From: F23-D06 sp963643165
GTDB lineage: Bacteria; Bacteroidota; Bacteroidia; Bacteroidales; WCHB1-69
NCBI GenBank assembly: GCA_963643165.1
Contig: CAVIJD010000002.1
Coordinates: forward strand, 36,132-100,131
Reading direction: 5' to 3'
Length of the DNA: 64,000 nt
The translations under genes were made by a program, and so were the position numbers. The notes beneath the pieces are model-generated. The model had not been told where the DNA came from. It searched no databases and was given only the letters and a program-made list of their open reading frames with translations. Shown one piece after another: positions 44,544 to 53,732 of the stretch. Positions within the stretch are counted from its first letter, which is position 1, and the number at the start of each line of letters is the position of its first letter.

Positions 44544-44592
44544 TATCCCCACCCGCAACGCCGTTATCAACAAGTTAAAATTAAAATCGATT

Positions 44593-45276
44593 ATGGAACC
44601 TGTTAAAATTTTGTTCGCAGAAGACGATGTCAACCTTGGCAAGGTGCTCACAACCTACCTCACAGGAAAGGGCTTTGAAGTGATGCACGCAAACAATGGC
44701 GAAATCGCGTACGAGAAGTTCTGTACCAACACTTTCGACATCTGTGTCATTGATGTGATGATGCCCCTGATGGACGGCTTTACGTTGGCACAGGAGATCC
44801 GGAAACGCGACAAGAAAATTCCGATTATCTTCTTGACGGCTAAGAATCTGCAGGAAGACATGATCAAGGGCTTGTCGATAGGCGGTGATGACTACATTAC
44901 CAAACCGTTTTCAATAGATGTGCTGCTGGCACGCATCCAGGCACTGCTCCGCCGTACGGCAAACCAAGAACCCGATGACGAGGTTGTGAAAATGGGCAGC
45001 AGTATCACGTTCGACAAAAAACGGCAGATTCTGACGATCGACGGCGAGGAGAAGAAAATCACGACCCGCGAGGCTGAACTTCTCCAGATGCTGCTCGACA
45101 ACAAGAACGATGTGCTTGAACGCGGCTATGCACTGAAAAAGATCTGGGGCGACGACAGCTACTATAATGCCCGGAATATGGATGTGTATATCACTAAATT
45201 GCGCAAGTATCTGAAAAGCGACCCCGAAGTGCAGATTATCAATGTTCACGGCATAGGCTTCAAATTGGTGATGTAG
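44593..45276 (+). CDS. rprY: OmpR-family response regulator (RprY-like)
   Basis: The 227-residue protein has a receiver domain (1-120) with the acidic pocket AEDD, the phospho-acceptor Asp in CVIDVMMPLMDGF (about 53) and Lys in FLTAKN. An OmpR-type winged helix (about 135-227) follows, with VLERGYALKKIWGDDSYYNARNMDVYITKLRKYL. It closely resembles RprY of Bacteroides (DGFTLAQE, DDYITKPFS), which regulates stress and ion/energy genes. The likely kinase partner is encoded tail to tail two bases away on the minus strand, unlike the usual rprXY operon. Confidence 0.9.
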   Translation: MEPVKILFAEDDVNLGKVLTTYLTGKGFEVMHANNGEIAYEKFCTNTFDICVIDVMMPLMDGFTLAQEIRKRDKKIPIIFLTAKNLQEDMIKGLSIGGDDYITKPFSIDVLLARIQALLRRTANQEPDDEVVKMGSSITFDKKRQILTIDGEEKKITTREAELLQMLLDNKNDVLERGYALKKIWGDDSYYNARNMDVYITKLRKYLKSDPEVQIINVHGIGFKLVM

Positions 45277-45278
45277 CC

Positions 45279-46823
45279 CTAACGCGCATTTTTGAAGGGG
45301 AGGTAAACCATAAAGGTGCTCCCTTTCCCTTCTTCACTTTGAACTTCAATATGGCCATGGTGCAGGGAAACGATCTTCTTGACGTACCCTAATCCAAGGC
45401 CATATCCCTTTACGTCGTGTACGTTGCCCTTGGGCACACGGTAAAAGTTGTCGAAGATGCTGGCAATGGCTTTCTTGGGTATGCCGATGCCTTTGTCTGT
45501 CACCGAAACCATGAAGTATTTCTTGTCCGATTGGGTGTTGATGAGTATCTCCGGCTTGTCGTTAGAGTACTTGATGCCGTTTTCCACTAAGTTGATGATG
45601 ACATTCTCAAGATGGCTGCGGTCGCCGAACAGTTTGTACTCGTCGGCATTGAGCGCCAGGTTCAGCATGCCGTTGGCGGAGGTTATCTGCAAGGCGATGC
45701 TGTCGGCTACCTTGTGGATGATTTCGTGCATGTCGAGCAATTCCAAGTTCATCTTGACCTGCCCCTTTTTCAGTTGTGCAATCTGCAAGATGTTGGTTAC
45801 CATGTTTTTCAGCCTGTCGTTCTCGTCGCGGATGATGTTGATGTAGGTTTCCCGCATGACGGCGTCGTTGTGAAGGCTCGGGTCCGACAAGGCCTCGCAG
45901 GAGAGCGAGATGGTGGAGATCGGCGTCTTGAACTCGTGCGTCATGTTGTTGATGAACTCGTTGGTGACTTCCGACAGTTTTTTCTGCCGGTACAGGGCAT
46001 ACAAGGAGACTATAGTGACTGTGAAGGTGACGATGAGCAGGCAGATGATGAGCCCTACAATGGTGCCCATGCGCTGCAGGAAGATGCCGCGCTCGGCGGG
46101 GAAGTAGAGGATGAGGTAGTTGGGCGAGGTTATCTTGTCGTTGTACTTGAGCCGGAACACATACTCGCTGTGCAGCATGGTTTCGATGCCGGTGAAACGC
46201 GGCAGTACGACAAAGTCGGTGGTGAATGCGTTGTAGATGGCAAAGTCGAAACGTGCGTTGATGTTCTCTTCCAGCAAGCAGGATTGGATGATCTTTTCCA
46301 GTCCGCAGTTCTCGAGCAACTCGGCCGTGGAACTGTCCATCTGCACGAGGTTGGCGTCCAGGTTGGAGAGCAGTTGGTTGGCCCCGCTCTTGGCATCTTT
46401 GATGGACCAGGGATCGTTGTTGACCGGGAATAAGTCGCGGTAGGCTTTGCTGAAAAACTCAGTGTCGTTGGCCACGACTCTAGAGTTGTTCTCTTTCAGG
46501 AAAGTGATGGTTTGGATGATGCCGATGGGCTGATATTCAACGCTGTCGAGCAGAAAGCGGCGCGACCGCTGCACGGAAACGACTGCCGTGGTGTCTGGCA
46601 AGGGGCTGTTGATGGTGTCAATGTTCGCCAACGCCGCCGTGTCGTTCTTGATGATGGCATCGATTTTCTCAACAGTCTCGTCGCCGGCGGTCAGCACTTC
46701 GTTCACGAAGATGCTCCGCTGCACCTTCTCGGCCTCTGTGTAGAGTTTGAAGATGGAGAGCACTAACAGAATGGAGGTGATGCCGATTACGAAGAACAGG
46801 GAGATGATGATGCGCTTTTTCAT
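45279..46823 (-). CDS. Sensor histidine kinase (RprX-like)
   Basis: The 514-residue membrane kinase has a first membrane helix (about 5-27), an outside domain (about 28-255), a second helix (about 258-280), and no clear HAMP domain. The kinase core shows the H-box NNMTHEFKTPISTI, N-box ENVIINLVENGIKYS, G1 TDKGIGIPKKA, F-box IFDNFYRVPKG and G2 GYGLGLGYVKKIV. The outside domain has no recognised sensor fold. It overlaps the malic enzyme stop by 4 bases (ATGA), so it is the last gene of porin-fumC-malic enzyme-kinase. The RprY-like regulator faces it, and pairing with it is inferred from proximity and family resemblance. Confidence 0.88.
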   Translation of the reverse strand: MKKRIIISLFFVIGITSILLVLSIFKLYTEAEKVQRSIFVNEVLTAGDETVEKIDAIIKNDTAALANIDTINSPLPDTTAVVSVQRSRRFLLDSVEYQPIGIIQTITFLKENNSRVVANDTEFFSKAYRDLFPVNNDPWSIKDAKSGANQLLSNLDANLVQMDSSTAELLENCGLEKIIQSCLLEENINARFDFAIYNAFTTDFVVLPRFTGIETMLHSEYVFRLKYNDKITSPNYLILYFPAERGIFLQRMGTIVGLIICLLIVTFTVTIVSLYALYRQKKLSEVTNEFINNMTHEFKTPISTISLSCEALSDPSLHNDAVMRETYINIIRDENDRLKNMVTNILQIAQLKKGQVKMNLELLDMHEIIHKVADSIALQITSANGMLNLALNADEYKLFGDRSHLENVIINLVENGIKYSNDKPEILINTQSDKKYFMVSVTDKGIGIPKKAIASIFDNFYRVPKGNVHDVKGYGLGLGYVKKIVSLHHGHIEVQSEEGKGSTFMVYLPFKNAR

Positions 46824-48268
46824 AATTCTTGGCAGACCTGTTGGACGATTTCGCGGATCTTCTCTTCCGGGAAGCGGCGGATGACGCCGTTTTCTTCAAA
46901 ATGTTTGACGATGGCGTGCGCCTCTTCAATGTCTTGCTTGGCTATGGCATAAACCTCGTCGGCGGTGCGCTGCTTGCGTGCCACGCCGTCCCGGATGGCT
47001 TGCATGGCCACGTCGGAGGCCACATGCGGGAAGAGGTCGCTGTCCATCATGGTCGGCATGATGCGGTCGGCGGAGATGCCTCTCTTTTCGGCAAATTCGG
47101 CGATGGAGTGCGCCGCGCGGATGGCCATGCGGTCGGTGATCTTGCGTGAGGAGACCAACAATGTTCCTTTCAGGATGGAGGGGAAGCAGATGGAGTTGTT
47201 GACCTGGTTGGGAAAGTCGCCGCGCCCTGTGGCCACGATGTACGCACCCGCCTCTTTGGCCTGGTACGGGTAGATCTCGGGCACGGGGTTGGCGCAGGTG
47301 AAGACGATGGACTTCTCGGCCATCAAGGATATCCACTCCGGCTTGATGGTGTCAGGCCCCGGTTTGGAGAGGGCGATGAGCACGTCCGCGTCTTTGAAGG
47401 CCTCCTCTTGCGTCTCTATGCAATGCGGATTGGTGGTGCGGCACAACTCCCACTGGCGGTAGAAGCCGGCATTGTCACGGTAGTCGCTTCTGTTTTGGTG
47501 CAAGGTGCCGTTCACGTCGAACATGATGATGTTTTCAGGCTTTGCTCCGTCGGCAATCAGAAAGCGGGCGATGGTCGTGTTGGCGGCGCCGGCACCGTAG
47601 AGCACGATTTTTACGTTTGAGATGTGCTTGCCGGCCACTTTCAGGGCATTGACTATACCCGCGAGCGTCACACAGGCCGTGCCTTGCGCATCGTCGTGCC
47701 AAACAGGGATGTCGCAGGCTTCACGCAAGGTGTCCAATACACGGTAACAGTTGGGCTGCGAGATGTCTTCGAGGTTGATGGCCCCGAAACTGTGCTGCAC
47801 CATTTTCACAAAGTCGATGAGTTTGTCGGCTTGGTGTGCCCCGCTTTCGTCACGGCTGTCTATGCAGAGCGGCACGGCATCCACCCCGCCGAGGTATTTC
47901 ATCAGCATGGCTTTCCCCTCCATGACACCCAGTCCGCCCGGCGGCGTGCAGTCGCCGTCACCCAATACCCGCGTGCTGTCACTCACTACGGCTACCAGAT
48001 TCGAGCGGTTGCTCAAGTAAAACGACTGGTCGTTGCGGTCGCGCACCGTGGTGGATACCGCCGACACGCCCGGCGTGTACCAGACGTTGAACCAGTTGAA
48101 GCCGTAAATGGGGGCTTTGGGCAAGGTCTGCATTTTGCCACCGTAGAAGAGATGGGCTTCTAAGGCCATCTTCTTGTAGAAAAGGGTCTTGGCTTTTGCT
48201 TTCTGACTTTCGGAGAAGTCGGCGGGGAAAAGCGCTTCGATGTTGTCTAAACTGAGTATGTTGTCCAT
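46820..48268 (-). CDS. Malic enzyme (NAD(P)-dependent, oxaloacetate-decarboxylating)
   Basis: The enzyme converts malate to pyruvate and CO2. The 482 residues show the malic-enzyme N-terminal block with the catalytic Tyr region NVWYTPGVSAVS and LGDGDCTPPGGLGVMEGKAML, the metal-site VWHDDAQGTACVTLAGI, and the Rossmann loop VLYGAGAANTTIARFLI. Later blocks include FTCANPVPEIYP and GRGDFPNQVNNS. It lacks the phosphotransacetylase-like C-terminal domain of larger MaeB forms. It sits 30 bases after fumC, so fumarase and malic enzyme form a direct fumarate-malate-pyruvate route. Confidence 0.94.
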   Translation of the reverse strand: MDNILSLDNIEALFPADFSESQKAKAKTLFYKKMALEAHLFYGGKMQTLPKAPIYGFNWFNVWYTPGVSAVSTTVRDRNDQSFYLSNRSNLVAVVSDSTRVLGDGDCTPPGGLGVMEGKAMLMKYLGGVDAVPLCIDSRDESGAHQADKLIDFVKMVQHSFGAINLEDISQPNCYRVLDTLREACDIPVWHDDAQGTACVTLAGIVNALKVAGKHISNVKIVLYGAGAANTTIARFLIADGAKPENIIMFDVNGTLHQNRSDYRDNAGFYRQWELCRTTNPHCIETQEEAFKDADVLIALSKPGPDTIKPEWISLMAEKSIVFTCANPVPEIYPYQAKEAGAYIVATGRGDFPNQVNNSICFPSILKGTLLVSSRKITDRMAIRAAHSIAEFAEKRGISADRIMPTMMDSDLFPHVASDVAMQAIRDGVARKQRTADEVYAIAKQDIEEAHAIVKHFEENGVIRRFPEEKIREIVQQVCQEL

Positions 48269-48298
48269 TTTAGTCTTAACTATAGATGATTGATGATT

Positions 48299-49669
48299 TT
48301 AAAATGCCATCCAGCGGTCAAAGTCCTCGGGGCTCACCAGTTGGAGTTCGATGGCGGCCTCTCTCAATGTCAGGCCGTGCGCCAAGGCGTGCTGTGCGAT
48401 TTTGGCGGAATTGTAGTACCCGATGTGCGGGTTCAGTTTCGTCACTAACATCAGCGAGTTCTGCAAATGCATGGTGATGCGTTCTATGTTAGGCTGTATG
48501 CCTTTGAGACAATGGTCGTTGAAAGAGTCTATGACGTCGCCGAGCAGTCGGGCCGACTGTAGCAGGTTGCGCCCGATGAGCGGCATGAACACGTTGAGTT
48601 GCAGATGTCCCTGCATGGCGCCGGTGCTGATGGCAACGTCGTTGCCGATAACTTGGCAGCATACCATGGAGAGCGCTTCGCATTGGGTGGGGTTCACCTT
48701 GCCGGGCATGATGGACGAGCCGGGCTCGTTGGCGGGCAATATCACTTCGCCTAAGCCGCAGCGCGGCCCGGAGTTGAGCAGCCTGAAGTCGTTGGCGACT
48801 TTCATCAGCGACAAGGCCAGACGCTTGAGCGCCCCCGACATCTCCGCCATGGAGTCGTGGGAGGCCATGGCCTCGAATTTGTTGGGCGCATTGGTGAAGT
48901 CCAACCCCGTGAATTTGCAGATGTATTGCAGGGCGAGGCGGTCGTAACCGTCGGGGGCGTTGATGCCGTTGCCGACGGCGGTGCCTCCGATGGGAAGCTC
49001 CATCAGATGCGGCAGGCTGTGCCGTATGGCCGCAAGCCCGTGTGCCACCTGCGACTGGTGCCCCGACAACTCTTCGCCTAAGGTGAGCGGCGTGGCGTCC
49101 ATGAGGTGCGTGCGCCCGGTTTTCCGGATTCCTGAAAACTCCTCGATTTTTGCCGAGTAGGTCGCGATGAGCCGCTCTATGGCCGGTATGGTGTGCTCGA
49201 ACAACATCTTGGCGGCCGCAATGCGCATGCCCGTCGGGAAGATGTCGTTGGTGGACTGCGACTTGTTGACGTCATCGTTAGGCGAGAGATAGAGCGGCTT
49301 GTCTGAAAGGGCGCCGCCGTGCAGTTGCTGCCCACGGTGCGCAATCACCTCGTTGACGTTCATGTTGGTTTGGGTGCCCGAGCCGGTTTGCCAGATGTGC
49401 AGCGGAAACTGGTCGTCCCAACGGCCGGCCAGAATCTCGTCGCAAGCACGGACGATAAGGTCGCGCTTGTCGGCAGGCAACACGCCAAGGTCACAATTGG
49501 CGCAGGCCGCCGCTTTCTTGGCGGTGACGATGCCGTAGATGATCTCAACGGGCATCTTCTTCTTCCCGATTTTGAAATTCTCTTTGGCGCGCTGCGTCTG
49601 CGCCCCCCAGAGTTTGTCGTCTTCAACCTTTATTTCGCCAAGCGTGTCTTGTTCAATCCGATAGTCCAT
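48299..49669 (-). CDS. fumC: Fumarate hydratase, class II
   Basis: FumC interconverts fumarate and malate without an iron-sulfur cluster. The 456 residues show the GSGTQTNMNVNEV block (about 97-109), HPNDDVN-like LSPNDDVNKSQSTND, GRTHLMDATPLTLGEE with the catalytic His, and the signature GSSIMPGKVNPTQCE. The oxygen-stable class II type is unusual as the only fumarase in strict anaerobes, but other copies could lie elsewhere. It lies between the porin gene (29 bases upstream) and malic enzyme (30 bases downstream), with no terminator in between. Confidence 0.97.
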   Translation of the reverse strand: MDYRIEQDTLGEIKVEDDKLWGAQTQRAKENFKIGKKKMPVEIIYGIVTAKKAAACANCDLGVLPADKRDLIVRACDEILAGRWDDQFPLHIWQTGSGTQTNMNVNEVIAHRGQQLHGGALSDKPLYLSPNDDVNKSQSTNDIFPTGMRIAAAKMLFEHTIPAIERLIATYSAKIEEFSGIRKTGRTHLMDATPLTLGEELSGHQSQVAHGLAAIRHSLPHLMELPIGGTAVGNGINAPDGYDRLALQYICKFTGLDFTNAPNKFEAMASHDSMAEMSGALKRLALSLMKVANDFRLLNSGPRCGLGEVILPANEPGSSIMPGKVNPTQCEALSMVCCQVIGNDVAISTGAMQGHLQLNVFMPLIGRNLLQSARLLGDVIDSFNDHCLKGIQPNIERITMHLQNSLMLVTKLNPHIGYYNSAKIAQHALAHGLTLREAAIELQLVSPEDFDRWMAF

Positions 49670-49698
49670 AGTGTATAGTCAGTTTTTTTTGAAACGTG

Positions 49699-51603
49699 TT
49701 AATCATAGAATTTCCAAACAATGCCCAACTGTAGATTCTGCCCTTGCATAGGGAAGGATGGCGTGGTCAGGTAGTTGTAACCGACAAATCCCGCCAGCAG
49801 GTTTCCGCCTCTGATGAAGAAGGAGATCCTTTCAATCTTGAAGGTGAGGTTCAGGTCGAAATAGACAAAATTGCCGGTTTGGGTTTCGGCTTGGCGGTAA
49901 AACTGATGGATGATGGGATTGTATCCGTCGGCATAGTAACGGGTGTTGTACATCAAGTCGCCGCCGATTTCGATGTGCATCCGGTTTTTGAAGATGCGGA
50001 AACGGCCCGCGGCCTTGAGTTTCCCCGCAAACAGCGGCACCGCGATGGCGGCATTCGTGGAGTGCTGCAGCGAGACGTTGGCCTCAATCGAGAAATGCTT
50101 GAAGTGCAGCGGAGCCAATAGGTTGAGTTGCAATACATTGACAATCTTGTCGCTGAGTGCGGGACGGAAATTGTCGTCCATGTAGAGGTATTGACCCATC
50201 ATAAAGTAATTGAAACTCGCCTTGCAGTCAAAGATGGTATAGAACGCGCTTAATTTCAGGTTGTTCTGCTTCTTCCAATGGTTTTCCCAATAGTTGTTGT
50301 TGCCAAGGTAGCAGGTGTAGAAATAGTCGGGTGCCACCCGGTAGAAGTCGGCTTCGAGGCCGATGTAGTGGCGGTGCTTGCGGTTGATGGCAAAGGTGGC
50401 GGCGGCATTGGCGATGGCGTCCAGATGGTTGTAGCCGAAAAAGGCGTATGAGATGCTGCCGTGGAGGTCCCAGAACTTGAAAAGCCGGATGCGGGTGCGC
50501 GCAAACAATGCCAAAGAGGTGCTGTAGAGACGGGGTTCGCGCGCGTTGACGAACTCCACCCGCGCACCGGCGGCGAAACGGAGAAAGTTGTTGCGGTCGC
50601 TGACCCTCGCATAGGGCTCGTAGTTGGACCACTGCAAGGTGTTGATGACGTTGTAATACTGCAGCGTGTCGTGCGTGGTGTCTGTGTTGATGTAGTATTG
50701 GTTCTGGTAGAAGTCGTTGTTCAAGTTGTAGTCGTAAAAGACACTTTTGGCGTGTTTGAACTGAAATGTGTGCGTGAACGTGCCGAAATAGTGCTCTTTC
50801 TTGTCGCGGATGCTTACGTATTGTTGAAACAGCACGTCGTGCGTGTTGATGGTTGAGGAGGCTCGGTCAAACAGCACCTCAAAGCCGTTCAACTTGTTGA
50901 TGATGTTGGTGTCGCCCGCCCCGATGGCGGCAAAGTCGTATTGGTTTTTGAGGCCGCCGTTTTCTGAAAGCTTGCCGTGATTCAGAATGTAGGACAGCGA
51001 AAGGCCATACACTTTCTTCGGGGAGGTGTAGCGGAAGATGCCGTCCAACACCAGCATGTTCGATTCCTGATGGATGAAATAGCCGTTGTTGCCGTAGGCG
51101 AACATGTCAACAACAAGGTTGCTGTTTTTGAACTTCTGCGTGTGCGTGGCGGTGAAATTGTGCTCCGACTCGAGCCCGTAGGTGTAGGCAAGCCTCGTGT
51201 AGGAGGTCTCGACATCGTAAAAATGCAAGTCCGACTGCTCTTTGAACAGGAGCGGATAGGGCAATCGTATCATGGTGAAGCCGGGCTCTTTCCAGTAGTC
51301 GAATACCATGCTTTTGTGCGCCTGGGCGTTGATGCCTAAGGTCTGGTATATGTTCCGGGTGGAGAGCAATGGGTTGAAGTTGGCGTTGGCGAATGTGGTG
51401 GTGTCTATCAGCTGGTAGGTGACAGGATAGAAGAATGTGCCCGGCAGTTGCGTGCTATAGACGGGCATGTAGGCGGGCGATATGGCCATGGCCGAATCGA
51501 TGGTGCGGTGCGTGGGACTGTTCTCCTGACCATGCAGCACGCCGGCGGCAAAAAGAAATGCCACAAGCAGGAATGTTATGTATGTTTTTGATCTGCAAAC
51601 CAT
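49699..51603 (-). CDS. Putative outer membrane porin (Bacteroidetes type)
   Basis: The 634-residue protein has a signal peptide (1-25, ending LHGQE). A long beta-barrel follows, with repeated amphipathic strands rich in Tyr/Phe/Asn (TRLAYTYGLESEHNFTATHTQKF, YFGTFTHTFQFKHAKSVFYDYN) and a final strand QGQNLQLGIVWKFYD ending in an aromatic residue. This fits the Bacteroidetes putative porin family (PF14121-like). Its place in front of fumC, malic enzyme and a kinase suggests a role in taking up a small organic acid, but that is inference. The promoter is at 51635. Confidence 0.82.
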   Translation of the reverse strand: MVCRSKTYITFLLVAFLFAAGVLHGQENSPTHRTIDSAMAISPAYMPVYSTQLPGTFFYPVTYQLIDTTTFANANFNPLLSTRNIYQTLGINAQAHKSMVFDYWKEPGFTMIRLPYPLLFKEQSDLHFYDVETSYTRLAYTYGLESEHNFTATHTQKFKNSNLVVDMFAYGNNGYFIHQESNMLVLDGIFRYTSPKKVYGLSLSYILNHGKLSENGGLKNQYDFAAIGAGDTNIINKLNGFEVLFDRASSTINTHDVLFQQYVSIRDKKEHYFGTFTHTFQFKHAKSVFYDYNLNNDFYQNQYYINTDTTHDTLQYYNVINTLQWSNYEPYARVSDRNNFLRFAAGARVEFVNAREPRLYSTSLALFARTRIRLFKFWDLHGSISYAFFGYNHLDAIANAAATFAINRKHRHYIGLEADFYRVAPDYFYTCYLGNNNYWENHWKKQNNLKLSAFYTIFDCKASFNYFMMGQYLYMDDNFRPALSDKIVNVLQLNLLAPLHFKHFSIEANVSLQHSTNAAIAVPLFAGKLKAAGRFRIFKNRMHIEIGGDLMYNTRYYADGYNPIIHQFYRQAETQTGNFVYFDLNLTFKIERISFFIRGGNLLAGFVGYNYLTTPSFPMQGQNLQLGIVWKFYD

Positions 51604-51634
51604 TAGAACAAGACTGCACTTTTTGTTGAAGCGT

Positions 51635-51643
51635 GCAAATATA
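51635..51643 (-). promoter_or_regulatory. Bacteroidetes -7 promoter element for the porin-fumC-malic enzyme-kinase operon
   Basis: The minus strand reads TATATTTGC, 32 bases before the porin start at 51603. Confidence 0.65.
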
Positions 51644-51699
51644 GCATAAATGTTCCAATCTGCAGTTCTTGTGTTGACGGCAATTCACGGCAAAACCAA

Positions 51700-51740
51700 A
51701 AAGGAGAAACTGAATAGTAATTCTGTTCAATTTCTCCTTG
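51700..51740 (-). terminator. Intrinsic terminator of the fab operon
   Basis: AAGGAGAAA and TTTCTCCTT pair, extended by TGAA/TTCA, around a loop. The minus strand then reads TTTTGGTTTTG. It lies about 22 bases past the fabD stop at 51763. Confidence 0.78.
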
Positions 51741-51762
51741 AGGTTTCAGCGTCGGTGCGCGC

Positions 51763-52662
51763 TTATGCGGGCTTCACTTCGCCGCACGAGGAGGCGGTGA
51801 CTGTGGTGTCGATGCGCTTGATGAGGCCTTGCAAGGTCTCGCCGGGGCCGAACTCCACAAAGTTGGCGGCGCCGTCGGCAACCATGTTGCGCACGGTCTG
51901 TGTCCACAGCACGGGAGCGGTGAGTTGGCGCAGCAGGTTGTCTTTGATGAGGTCAGGGTCTGACGAGGGCCGTGCCGACACGTTTTGGTAAATAGGGCAG
52001 GCGGGCACGTGAAATTCGCACTGGCGGATGGCTTTGGCCAGCTCTTCCTGTGCGGGTTGCATCAACGGGGAGTGGAATGCCCCGCCCACGTTCAGCGTCT
52101 TGATAATCTTGGCCCCGGCTTCTTTCAGCAGCTGCGTGGCCTTCTCCAGTCCGGGCAACGTGCCCGAGATGACCGTCTGCAAGGGACTGTTGAAGTTGGC
52201 GGCCACAACGGTTTCGTCGGTGATGCTGTTGCAGATTTTCTCGATGGTCTCTGCGTCAAACTTCAGCACTACGGCCATTCCGGACGGCGCGACGCGGCAG
52301 GCCTCCTGCATGGCAACGGCTCGCTTTTCGACTAACCGCAAGGCATCGTCGAACGAGAGTGCCTTGTTGACAGCCAAGGCGGTGTATTCTCCTAAGGAGT
52401 GCCCTGCCACCATGTCCGGCTCGATGTCGTTGCCCCGGCAAAGGTAGGAGATGTAGGAGTGCAGGAACACGGCGGGCTGGGTGACGTCCGTTTTCTTGAG
52501 TTCCTCTTCGGTGCCGTCAAACATGACCTCAGACAGCGAGTAGCCTAAGATCTTGTCGGCGAGGGCGAAATGCTCCCGAGCAACAGGAAATTGGTCATAC
52601 AGCGCTTTGCCCATGCCGGAGAACTGCGCTCCCTGTCCGGGGAATACGTATGCGTTCTTCAT
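51763..52662 (-). CDS. fabD: Malonyl-CoA:ACP transacylase
   Basis: FabD loads malonyl groups on acyl carrier protein. The 299 residues show VFPGQGAQFSGMGKALYD at the start, the nucleophile in VAGHSLGEYTAL, QEACRVAPSGMA with the conserved region around it, and the catalytic His in NVGGAFHSPLMQPA. It is the last gene of the fab operon, 3 bases after acpP, and is followed by a terminator. Confidence 0.96.
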   Translation of the reverse strand: MKNAYVFPGQGAQFSGMGKALYDQFPVAREHFALADKILGYSLSEVMFDGTEEELKKTDVTQPAVFLHSYISYLCRGNDIEPDMVAGHSLGEYTALAVNKALSFDDALRLVEKRAVAMQEACRVAPSGMAVVLKFDAETIEKICNSITDETVVAANFNSPLQTVISGTLPGLEKATQLLKEAGAKIIKTLNVGGAFHSPLMQPAQEELAKAIRQCEFHVPACPIYQNVSARPSSDPDLIKDNLLRQLTAPVLWTQTVRNMVADGAANFVEFGPGETLQGLIKRIDTTVTASSCGEVKPA

Positions 52663-52665
52663 GCT

Positions 52666-52911
52666 TTAGGCCGTTTTGTTGAGGGCGTTCTCGAGGTATG
52701 TGATGGCGTCACCTACAGTCTTGATCTTTTCAGCGTCGTTTTCGGCAATGCTGATGCCGAAGTTGTTTTCCAATTCCATGATGATCTCTACGGTGTCCAG
52801 GGAGTCAGCGCCAAGGTCGTTTACAAAACTCTTGTCGGGCGTGACGGCATCGACGTCAATGCTCAGTTTGTTGGCGATGATTTCTTTGGTCTTTTCTGCG
52901 ATGTTTTCCAT
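52666..52911 (-). CDS. acpP: Acyl carrier protein
   Basis: The 81-residue acidic protein has the phosphopantetheine attachment Ser in DLGADSLDTVEIIMELE (about 37). It also has the typical helix II and the end IKTVGDAITYLENAL. It carries growing acyl chains between the fab enzymes. The start is preceded by A-rich text. It lies between fabG and fabD in the operon. Confidence 0.97.
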   Translation of the reverse strand: MENIAEKTKEIIANKLSIDVDAVTPDKSFVNDLGADSLDTVEIIMELENNFGISIAENDAEKIKTVGDAITYLENALNKTA

Positions 52912-52964
52912 TTTTTTCTGTTTGTGTTATTTGATTGATAAATTATTGGCTGAGTAGGGTGCTG

Positions 52965-53711
52965 TCAGAGGCTCAGTCCGCCGTCACAGCAGATGACCTG
53001 TCCGCTGATGTACTGTGCCAGGTCGGAGGCGAGGAAGAGCGCGGTGCGGGCCACGTCAAGCGGTGTGCCGCCACGGCGCAGCGGGATGTTCTGGATCCAG
53101 GCTTCGCGAACTTTCTCGTCAAGTTTCCGCGTCATGTCGGTCTCGATGTAGCCCGGAGCCACGGCGTTGCAGCGGATGTTGCGCGAGCCGATCTCTTTGG
53201 TCATGGACTTGGTGAAGCCGATGATGCCGGCTTTGGAGGCCGAATAGTTGCTCTGTCCGGCATTTCCGTTGATGCCGACGATGGAACTGATGTTGATGAT
53301 GGAACCGTTGCGCTGTTTCATCATGGCAGGCGTCAAGGCTTTGGTGTAGTTATATACGGACTTGAGGTTGGTGTTGATGACGGCGTCCCAGTCGCTCGGC
53401 GACATGCGTAGGAGCAGGCAGTCGCGGGTGATGCCGGCATTGTTGACCAGGATGTCGATGGTGCCGTATATTTTCAGTGCCTCTGTCACCACGTTCGAGG
53501 CCTCCTCAAAGGAGGTGGCGTCGGCGGCAAAGAAGGAGACCTTGGTGCCGTATTGTTTGAGTTCCTCGAGGGTGCTCTGGCTGCGCTCGTCGTCGCGGAG
53601 GTCGGTGAAGATGATGTTGGCGCCGTTCTGCGCGAATAGGGTGGCGATGCACTTGCCGATGCCTTGAGCCGCCCCGGTGATCAACGCGGTTTTATGCTCT
53701 AAAAGATTCAT
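52965..53711 (-). CDS. fabG: 3-oxoacyl-ACP reductase
   Basis: The 248-residue SDR has the NADP motif LITGAAQGIGKCIATLFA, NNAGITRD, and the catalytic Ser-Tyr-Lys in INISSIVGINGNAGQSNYSASKAGI. The C-terminal YISGQVICCDGGLS is typical of FabG. It reduces 3-oxoacyl-ACP with NADPH. It lies between fabZ and acpP in the operon, which supports FabG over other SDRs. Confidence 0.95.
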   Translation of the reverse strand: MNLLEHKTALITGAAQGIGKCIATLFAQNGANIIFTDLRDDERSQSTLEELKQYGTKVSFFAADATSFEEASNVVTEALKIYGTIDILVNNAGITRDCLLLRMSPSDWDAVINTNLKSVYNYTKALTPAMMKQRNGSIINISSIVGINGNAGQSNYSASKAGIIGFTKSMTKEIGSRNIRCNAVAPGYIETDMTRKLDEKVREAWIQNIPLRRGGTPLDVARTALFLASDLAQYISGQVICCDGGLSL

Positions 53712-53732
53712 AGTGTTCGGGTTTTAAGGTTG

